DNA of 16,383 bases from Nitrospira sp. SG-bin1 (GTDB taxonomy: Bacteria > Nitrospirota > Nitrospiria > Nitrospirales > Nitrospiraceae), in assembly GCA_002083365.1 (NCBI GenBank), contig LVWS01000024.1:1-16383 (forward strand), given 5' to 3'. A program made the position numbers and the translations under genes. Below the pieces are notes generated by a model. That model made no database searches, was not told the DNA's origin, and saw only the letters and a program-made list of their open reading frames with translations. Shown here piece by piece: positions 7,001-16,383 of the stretch. Position 1 is the stretch's first letter. Every line of letters starts with the position of its first letter.

Positions 7001-8000
7001 GTTGCTCGGCAAGGTGGTGGGCCGCGATCTGATGGACCCGGAGAGCGGCGACGTCATCTTGAAGAAAAAGGGGAAGCTGACGGCGGAGATTCTCAGGCGA
7101 CTGCCGGACGACACCGTGCGGCACATCATCCTGAGCGATCCCGATGAGCAAAAAGAGCTGGAAGACGTCGAGCGACGGGCAAAAGAGCAGATCGAAATCC
7201 TCCAAACGCTCTACGATGAAAAAGTGGGGCGCCTAAAGCGTGGAGATGAGCTGCCTCCCGGTGTCATCAAGCTCGTCAAGGTCTATATCGCGATGAAGCG
7301 CAAAATTCAGGTCGGGGACAAAATGGCCGGCCGACACGGCAATAAGGGAGTCGTATCTCGCGTTTTGCCGGAAGAAGACATGCCCTATCTGCCGGATGGG
7401 ACCCCGGTGGAAATCGTGTTGAATCCTCTGGGTGTGCCGTCTCGTATGAACGTCGGGCAAATCCTGGAGACCCACCTGGGGTGGGCGGCGAAGGCTTTGG
7501 GCATCAAAGTGGCCAGCCCGGTATTCGATGGCGCCGCGGAAAAAGAGATTAAGGACTTGCTGAAAAAGGGGAAACTGCCGGTGAGCGGCCAAGCGCAACT
7601 CATCGATGGCAAGACGGGCGAGCCCTTCGGCAATCCGGTCACGGTCGGGTATATGTACGTGCTGAAACTCCACCATCTGGTGGACGACAAGATCCACGCA
7701 CGGTCTATCGGCCCCTATTCTCTCGTGACCCAGCAGCCGCTCGGCGGCAAGGCGCAGTTCGGCGGCCAGCGATTGGGAGAGATGGAAGTGTGGGCGTTGC
7801 AGGCCTATGGGGCGGCGTCCACGCTGCAAGAGTTTCTTACCGTCAAGTCCGACGATGTGCCGGGTCGGTCGCGCATGTATGAAGCGATTGTCAAAGGTGA
7901 GCCGTTCCTCGAACCCGGGTTGCCTGAGTCGTTCAACGTGTTGGTCAAGGAATTACAGAGCTTGGGACTCGATGTAGAGTTGGTCAAGACACAAGACTAA
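4044..8000 (+). CDS. rpoB: DNA-directed RNA polymerase subunit beta
   Basis: RpoB forms one half of the catalytic cleft of RNA polymerase and holds the rifampicin pocket. The product is 1318 residues. Landmarks in order: N-terminal protrusion and lobe (PYRGSWLDFEFD at about 183-194); fork and Rif region (FFSSSQLSQFMDQTNPLAEI from residue 512) with D523, H533 and S538 equivalent to E. coli D516, H526 and S531, all in the sensitive form; RDVHPSHYSRICPIETPEGP; the GDKMAGRHGNKG active-site segment; and the C-terminal clamp part ending SFNVLVKELQSLGLDVEL. The ATG at 4044 is preceded by GGAGGAG (4032-4038). A TTG at 4008 in the same frame lacks one and would add 12 unrelated residues. No insertion or frameshift is visible. 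It is followed by rpoC after a 46-nt gap. Confidence 0.98.
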   Translation: MSETTLQEFVERKDFSRIRTNIDIPDLIEIQKRSYEEFLQFEVEPERRKDHGLQAALASVFPIPDYNNTAVLEFSSYTLGAPKYDERECLEQGMTFAVPLKLRVRLVVLDKEDKGPRKKVLDVREQEVYVGELPLMTERGTFIINGTERVVVSQLHRSPGASFTHDKGRTHASGKVLYSARIIPYRGSWLDFEFDARDILYVRIDRRRKMPATILLKAFGFSSDDLLKMYYPVEEIRVSKGKMFRKLDPEIHHGLRCSTEVMDKGGKEPLVREGARLTKGLIAKLKASGVKEIPLQPSELVGRAILTELVDSKKNKLAEKNQRLTAEIVEQIAESDVEEFKVIYLDMATATPVILDTLEMEKIGSKEEAMVEIYRRLRPGETPSVDTARALFDNLFLNSKRYDLSPVGRLKLNKKLGLDLPLEQRTLTAQDIVEVIRYLVNLKIGKGEIDDIDHLGNRRVRSVGELLENQFRLGLVRMERSIKERMNLLDMETVLPHDLINAKPVVAAVKEFFSSSQLSQFMDQTNPLAEITHKRRLSALGPGGLTRERAGFEVRDVHPSHYSRICPIETPEGPNIGLITSLATYARINQFGFIEAPYRKVVKGRVTDEIEFLSAIEGDKYIIAQANSKVDASGRLVSETVSCRHGGDFVLATPDKIEYMDVSPKQVVSVATALVPFLEHDDANRALMGSNMQRQAVPLITSESPLVGTGMEAVVARDSGYVIQARRAGVVESVDATRIVVRADSKDGKKGKDSGLDVYDLIKFQRSNQNTCITQTPVVRIGQPVKKGQVLGDGPAIDHGELALGKNVLVAFMPWGGYNFEDAILLSEKLVREDAFTSIHIEEFEVEARDTKLGKEDVTRDIPNVGEEALRNLDESGIIRIGAEVKPGDILVGKVTPKGETQLTPEEKLLRAIFGEKAGDVKDTSLTVPPGVEGIVVDVKIFSRKGLDKDERSKSIETDDQMKLQRDHHEELRIIDEEKTKKIRKLLLGKVVGRDLMDPESGDVILKKKGKLTAEILRRLPDDTVRHIILSDPDEQKELEDVERRAKEQIEILQTLYDEKVGRLKRGDELPPGVIKLVKVYIAMKRKIQVGDKMAGRHGNKGVVSRVLPEEDMPYLPDGTPVEIVLNPLGVPSRMNVGQILETHLGWAAKALGIKVASPVFDGAAEKEIKDLLKKGKLPVSGQAQLIDGKTGEPFGNPVTVGYMYVLKLHHLVDDKIHARSIGPYSLVTQQPLGGKAQFGGQRLGEMEVWALQAYGAASTLQEFLTVKSDDVPGRSRMYEAIVKGEPFLEPGLPESFNVLVKELQSLGLDVELVKTQD

Positions 8001-8008
8001 CCGCTTGT

Positions 8009-8039
8009 GTGCCGGCTGAACGCCGGCATCAGAGGAGGT
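8009..8039 (+). promoter_or_regulatory. Hairpin and Shine-Dalgarno sequence between rpoB and rpoC
   Basis: GCCGGC (8011-8016) pairs with GCCGGC (8022-8027) over a 5-nt loop, extended by T8010-A8028 and G8009-U8029. It is followed at once by AGGAGGT (8033-8039), a near-perfect Shine-Dalgarno sequence 7 nt before the rpoC TTG. There is no T-run, so this is not a terminator. It may stabilise the mRNA junction or tune rpoC translation. Confidence 0.6.
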
Positions 8040-8046
8040 CACTACC

Positions 8047-12225
<4,179 letters not shown>

Positions 12226-12247
12226 CAAACAATGGAATTCTGGATAC

Positions 12248-12276
12248 TTGACAGTGATCAGTTACGTCACTATAAT
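12248..12276 (+). promoter_or_regulatory. Consensus sigma70-type promoter for the str operon
   Basis: TTGACA (12248-12253), a 17-nt spacer and TATAAT (12271-12276) match the housekeeping consensus at all 12 positions with ideal spacing. It starts 22 nt after the rpoC stop and points to rpsL, with an expected start near 12283 and a 5' UTR of about 50 nt. CGTCAC (12265-12270) and GTGACG (12292-12297) form a short inverted repeat across the -10 and start region; whether this is an operator is open. Confidence 0.9.
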
Positions 12277-12332
12277 CCTGCGGCTTTGCACGTGACGGTT
12301 AGTGCTCGTTTCATTGAAAGGGTCTGAACGCG

Positions 12333-12704
12333 ATGCCGACGATCAATCAGCTGGTTCGAAAAGGGCGGGTCTTTGTGAAGGCGAAGACAAAGAGTCCTGC
12401 TCTGAAGTCATGTCCGCAGAAGAGAGGGGTGTGCCTACGGGTCTATACGACGACACCCAAGAAACCGAACTCGGCGTTGCGGAAAGTTGCGCGTGTGCGT
12501 CTCACGAACGGTATGGAGGTAACAACGTATATACCCGGCGTGGGGCACAATCTTCAGGAGCATTCGATCGTGCTTGTGCGTGGGGGTCGCGTCAAAGATT
12601 TGCCTGGCGTGCGGTATCATCTGGTCCGCGGGGCATTGGATGCGGTTGGAGTAGCCGATCGAAAACAGAGTCGTTCGAAGTATGGAGCGAAGCGGCCTAA
12701 GTAG
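12333..12704 (+). CDS. rpsL: 30S ribosomal protein S12
   Basis: S12 sits at the decoding centre of the 30S subunit and controls accuracy; it is the classic streptomycin-resistance target. The 123-residue protein is complete, from MPTINQLVRKGR to SRSKYGAKRPK. The decoding loops are wild type: TTTPKKPNSALRK with K43, and RGGRVKDLPGVRYH with K88, D89 and P91 (numbering with Met1). The sequence therefore predicts streptomycin sensitivity, and D89 is the residue methylthiolated in many bacteria. The ATG is preceded by GAAAGGG about 10 nt upstream. It is the first gene after the consensus promoter, followed by rpsG after 45 nt. A second open frame of similar length overlaps it but encodes nothing recognisable. 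Confidence 0.98.
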   Translation: MPTINQLVRKGRVFVKAKTKSPALKSCPQKRGVCLRVYTTTPKKPNSALRKVARVRLTNGMEVTTYIPGVGHNLQEHSIVLVRGGRVKDLPGVRYHLVRGALDAVGVADRKQSRSKYGAKRPK

Positions 12705-12749
12705 ATTGCAAGAGTCTGAACGATCATCACATTGATGGGATAGGTTCAT

Positions 12750-13220
12750 ATGCCACGCAGTAGGTTTTTGGGTCAGCGAGAAGTGCTTCCTGACGTGCGG
12801 TATCGAGATAAGTTGGTCGGGAAGTTTATTAACATGCTTATGAGCAATGGAAAAAAGAGTACGACGGAACGTATATGTTACGGGGCGTTTGATCATATTC
12901 AGGAGAAGACCGGCAGCGACCCGCTGAAAATTTTCAAGGCAGCTGTAGATAATGTGAAGCCGATCGTTGAAGTCAAGTCTCGCCGGGTGGGGGGTGCATC
13001 CTATCAAGTTCCGGTCGAAATTAGACCGACACGTCGAGTATCGTTGGCGCTTCGTTGGTTATCGCAGTCTGCCCGTACGCGCGGCGGCAAGAGCATGCGC
13101 GAAAAGCTCGCAGCCGAGTTATTGGATGCGTCGAACAACACGGGGGCTGCGGTTAAAAAGCGGGAAGACGTGCATCGGATGGCGGAAGCCAATAAAGCGT
13201 TCGCTCATTATCGCTGGTAA
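12750..13220 (+). CDS. rpsG: 30S ribosomal protein S7
   Basis: S7 nucleates assembly of the 30S head by binding the 3' major domain of 16S rRNA and lines the E-site tRNA path. The 156-residue product has the conserved helical core: MPRSRFLGQREVLPDVRYRDKLVGKFINMLM, the beta-hairpin region with KSRRVGGASYQVPVEIRPTRR (about 75-95), then ALRWLSQSARTRGGKSMREKLAAELLDA and the C-terminal EDVHRMAEANKAFAHYRW. This is the normal length. The Shine-Dalgarno sequence is weak (GATAGG about 6 nt before ATG), so coupling to rpsL translation is plausible. In E. coli S7 represses its own operon by binding the rpsL-rpsG gap. Here that gap is only 45 nt and shows no strong fold, whereas the rpsG-fusA gap does. 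Confidence 0.98.
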   Translation: MPRSRFLGQREVLPDVRYRDKLVGKFINMLMSNGKKSTTERICYGAFDHIQEKTGSDPLKIFKAAVDNVKPIVEVKSRRVGGASYQVPVEIRPTRRVSLALRWLSQSARTRGGKSMREKLAAELLDASNNTGAAVKKREDVHRMAEANKAFAHYRW

Positions 13221-13228
13221 CGTCATCT

Positions 13229-13321
13229 GTGCTGCAGTTGAGCCGTGCTGCGATCTGCAGATTCCGGTGCTCCTGTGTCGCAGCAGTGTGATGCGGCTTG
13301 ATCTGCAGCACAAGTGTTTTT
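13229..13321 (+). promoter_or_regulatory. Three-tier RNA stem-loop in the rpsG-fusA gap
   Basis: GTGCTGCAG (13229-13237) pairs with CTGCAGCAC (13303-13311), GAGCC (13240-13244) with GGCTT (13295-13299), and TGCTGCGA (13246-13253) with TCGCAGCA (13278-13285). That is 22 bp in all, around a 24-nt loop that begins with part of the palindrome ATCTGCAGAT. T5 at 13317-13321 follows 5 nt after the stem, then the fusA Shine-Dalgarno sequence. The fold fills almost the whole gap. It could be a protein-binding autoregulatory leader, a processing site or a leaky attenuator; the sequence alone does not decide. Confidence 0.7.
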
Positions 13322-13333
13322 AAAGGGGTTGAA

Positions 13334-15403
13334 GTGGCTCGTCAGACATCATTAGAACGCACGCGAAACATCGGTATCATGGCTCATATCGATGCCGGTA
13401 AGACTACGACCACCGAGCGGATCCTCTACTATACGGGTATGACGCATAAGCTGGGCGAGGTTCATGAGGGTGCCGCCACGATGGACTGGATGGAGCAGGA
13501 GCGAGAGCGAGGTATCACGATTACCGCTGCCGCAACCACCTGTTTTTGGCGCGACCACCGCATCAATATTATTGATACGCCGGGCCATGTGGATTTTACG
13601 ATCGAGGTAGAGCGTTCACTGCGGGTGCTCGATGGCGCAGTTGCGGCATTTGATTCCGTTCAGGGTGTTGAGCCTCAATCTGAGACGGTGTGGCGTCAGG
13701 CTGATAAGTATCAAGTCCCTCGTATTGCTTTCATGAATAAGATGGATCGGATTGGGGCTGATTTTTACGGCAGTGTCCAGTCGATCATTGACCGGCTCGG
13801 AGCGAGGCCCGTCCCTATTCAGATCCCGATCGGACGTGAGGCTGAATTCAGGGGGTCGATCGATCTTGTGAGGATGAAGGGGTTCTTTTACGACGATGAG
13901 ACGTTGGGCGCCAAGTACAAGATCGATGAAATTCCCAGTGAACTCCTCGCTCAGGCCAAAGAATACCGAGAGAAAATGCTGGACGCCGTAGCGGAATTCG
14001 ATGATCAGGTCATGGAAAAGTATTTGAACGGCCATCCGTTGACGGAAGAAGAGGTCATGCGTGCGATCAGGGCCGGAACCATTGCGATGAAAATCACTCC
14101 CGTGCTCTGTGGATCGGCCTTCAAGAACAAGGGTGTGCAGCAGTTGTTGGATGGTATCGTCGACTATCTGCCCTCCCCGCTCGATATTCCTCCGGTGAAA
14201 GGAGTGGATCCAAACAGCGGGAAGGAAGTGGAGCGAAAATCAGACGATGGCGAACCATTTGCGGCCTTGGCATTCAAGATCATGTCCGATCCATTTGCGG
14301 GTCAATTGACGTATTTTCGGGTCTATTCCGGGACGCTGAAGACCGGCACACCGGTTTTGAACGTGACGAAAGGGAGTAAGGATCGGATCGGGCGTCTCTT
14401 GAAAATGCACGCCAATAAGAGAGAGGAAATCGACGAGGTATATGCCGGGGATATCGTCGCGGCCGTGGGCCTCAAGGGGGCCACTACCGGAGACACGTTG
14501 GCGGATGAGAAGCAGCCGGTGCTGCTGGAAATCATGAAGTTTCCTGAACCAGTCATCGCGATGGCGATCGAGCCGAAGACCAAGCAAGATCAAGAAAAGA
14601 TGGGGTTTGCACTCCAAAAGCTGGCGCAGGAGGATCCGTCATTCCGGGTGCGGACCGATGAGGAAACCGCTCAAACGATCATTGCCGGCATGGGGGAGTT
14701 GCACCTCGAAATCATCGTTGATCGAATGTTGCGCGAATTCAAAGTCGAGGCGAACGTCGGAAAGCCTGAAGTGGCATTCAGGGAAACGATCAGGCGAAAG
14801 GCTGAAGCCGAGTCCAAATACATCAAACAAACCGGCGGTCGCGGACAATATGGTCATGTCGTCTTGACGGTCGAACCATCCGAGTCGGGCAAGGGGTTGG
14901 AGTTTGTCAACAAGATCGTGGGGGGGGCGATTCCAAAAGAGTATATCCCCGCCATTGAAAAAGGCGTTCGTGAGCGGATGGAGACGGGAGTCGTTGCCGG
15001 GTATCCTTTGCGAGACGTAAAGGTCACGGTAATCGACGGTTCCTATCACGATGTCGATTCGAATGAAATGGCATTTAAGATTGCCGCCTCGATGGGCTTT
15101 GCCGATGCCTGCAAAAAGGCCGATCCGGTCTTGCTCGAACCGATCATGAAGGTTGAAGTTTTGGTTCCGCAGGAGTTTATGGGAGACGTTATCGGCAACT
15201 TGAACGGGAGGCGGGGTAAGGTGCAGGGCATGAAGGTCCGGGCCGGTGCTCAGGCAATTGAAGCCGCAGTCCCTTTGATGGAAATGTTCGGCTATGCGAC
15301 GGACCTGCGATCTCGGACGCAGGGACGAGCAACGTACAGTATGGAGTTTGACCGGTACGAGCAGGTGCCAAAGAACATTGCGGAAGCCATCATCAAGAAA
15401 TAG
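13334..15403 (+). CDS. fusA: Elongation factor G
   Basis: EF-G is the GTPase that drives tRNA-mRNA translocation and, with RRF, ribosome recycling. From GTG 13334 the product is 689 residues. Its G domain has AHIDAGKTTTTE (17-28), a normal switch I with RGITI (59-63), DTPGH (81-85) and NKMD (135-138). Domain II follows, then domain III (with MGELHLEIIVDRML), domain IV (KQTGGRGQYGHVVL) and a domain V ending at NIAEAIIKK. I chose GTG 13334 because AAAGGGG (13322-13328) lies 5 nt upstream and the protein then begins VARQTSLERTRNIGI, matching the family. A TTG at 13298 would translate the intergenic stem-loop. It is 30 nt upstream of tuf. Confidence 0.97.
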   Translation: MARQTSLERTRNIGIMAHIDAGKTTTTERILYYTGMTHKLGEVHEGAATMDWMEQERERGITITAAATTCFWRDHRINIIDTPGHVDFTIEVERSLRVLDGAVAAFDSVQGVEPQSETVWRQADKYQVPRIAFMNKMDRIGADFYGSVQSIIDRLGARPVPIQIPIGREAEFRGSIDLVRMKGFFYDDETLGAKYKIDEIPSELLAQAKEYREKMLDAVAEFDDQVMEKYLNGHPLTEEEVMRAIRAGTIAMKITPVLCGSAFKNKGVQQLLDGIVDYLPSPLDIPPVKGVDPNSGKEVERKSDDGEPFAALAFKIMSDPFAGQLTYFRVYSGTLKTGTPVLNVTKGSKDRIGRLLKMHANKREEIDEVYAGDIVAAVGLKGATTGDTLADEKQPVLLEIMKFPEPVIAMAIEPKTKQDQEKMGFALQKLAQEDPSFRVRTDEETAQTIIAGMGELHLEIIVDRMLREFKVEANVGKPEVAFRETIRRKAEAESKYIKQTGGRGQYGHVVLTVEPSESGKGLEFVNKIVGGAIPKEYIPAIEKGVRERMETGVVAGYPLRDVKVTVIDGSYHDVDSNEMAFKIAASMGFADACKKADPVLLEPIMKVEVLVPQEFMGDVIGNLNGRRGKVQGMKVRAGAQAIEAAVPLMEMFGYATDLRSRTQGRATYSMEFDRYEQVPKNIAEAIIKK

Positions 15404-15433
15404 CGGTTCGTGAATCAGGGGAGGGAGTAGGGT

Positions 15434-16383
<950 letters not shown>

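Noticed and set aside
12302..12700. Second open frame of 132 codons overlapping rpsL on the same strand
   Set aside because: rpsL is unmistakable S12. The other frame is Ser/Gly/Arg-rich and matches nothing; the length arises from codon bias.
13303..13321. Intrinsic terminator between rpsG and fusA
   Set aside because: The T5 run starts 5 nt after the stem instead of directly at its base, and is short. Full termination before fusA would be harmful, so it is kept only as a possible leaky attenuator.
13298..13333. TTG 13298 as the fusA start
   Set aside because: It would translate the 3' arm of the stem-loop. GTG 13334 has AAAGGGG and matches the conserved EF-G N-terminus.

Overview
The window carries the classic bacterial tuf - rpmG - trnW - secE - nusG - rplKAJL - rpoBC - rpsL - rpsG - fusA - tuf cluster. 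Every gene is on the + strand, and there are no mobile elements, CRISPR arrays or accessory genes. Protein sequences are typical of a Gram-negative-type bacterium of moderately high GC. A Nitrospira-like member of the Nitrospirota is my best guess, from the peculiar EF-Tu N-terminus and the style of the intergenic repeats. That is an inference from memory, not a search.

Layout. Positions 1-290 are the 3' end of one tuf copy. Next come rpmG (L33, four-Cys zinc form), tRNA-Trp(CCA), a 250-nt untranslated G-rich stretch, secE and nusG. The ribosomal stalk and L1/L11 block follows: rplK, rplA, then rplJ and rplL. The two RNA polymerase large-subunit genes rpoB and rpoC fill 4044-12225. A consensus sigma70-type promoter (TTGACA, 17-nt spacer, TATAAT) lies just after rpoC and starts the str operon rpsL-rpsG-fusA-tuf. 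The window ends inside the second tuf copy at the same codon where it began in the first, so its first and last 34 bases are identical.

How the genes work together. The cluster encodes translation factors (EF-Tu, EF-G), the GTPase-centre and stalk proteins (L11, L10, L12), L1, L33, S12, S7, the SecE translocase subunit, the elongation factor NusG and RNA polymerase beta/beta'. These are growth-rate-linked functions normally expressed together.

What stands out. (1) rplJ and rplL are one uninterrupted reading frame (311 codons, 2986-3921). A strong internal Shine-Dalgarno sequence precedes the L12 ATG, so this is either an L10-L12 fusion with internal initiation or a sequence error. (2) EF-Tu has a 5-residue longer, rewritten switch I: the usual RGITI is KIMTI. 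(3) Several intergenic regions hold strong predicted RNA structures: a 16-bp interrupted stem before rpoB, a three-tier stem before fusA and a compact hairpin before rpoC. (4) Four intergenic gaps in the first 3 kb are built from short repeated words that form inverted repeats, two of them abutting ribosome binding sites.
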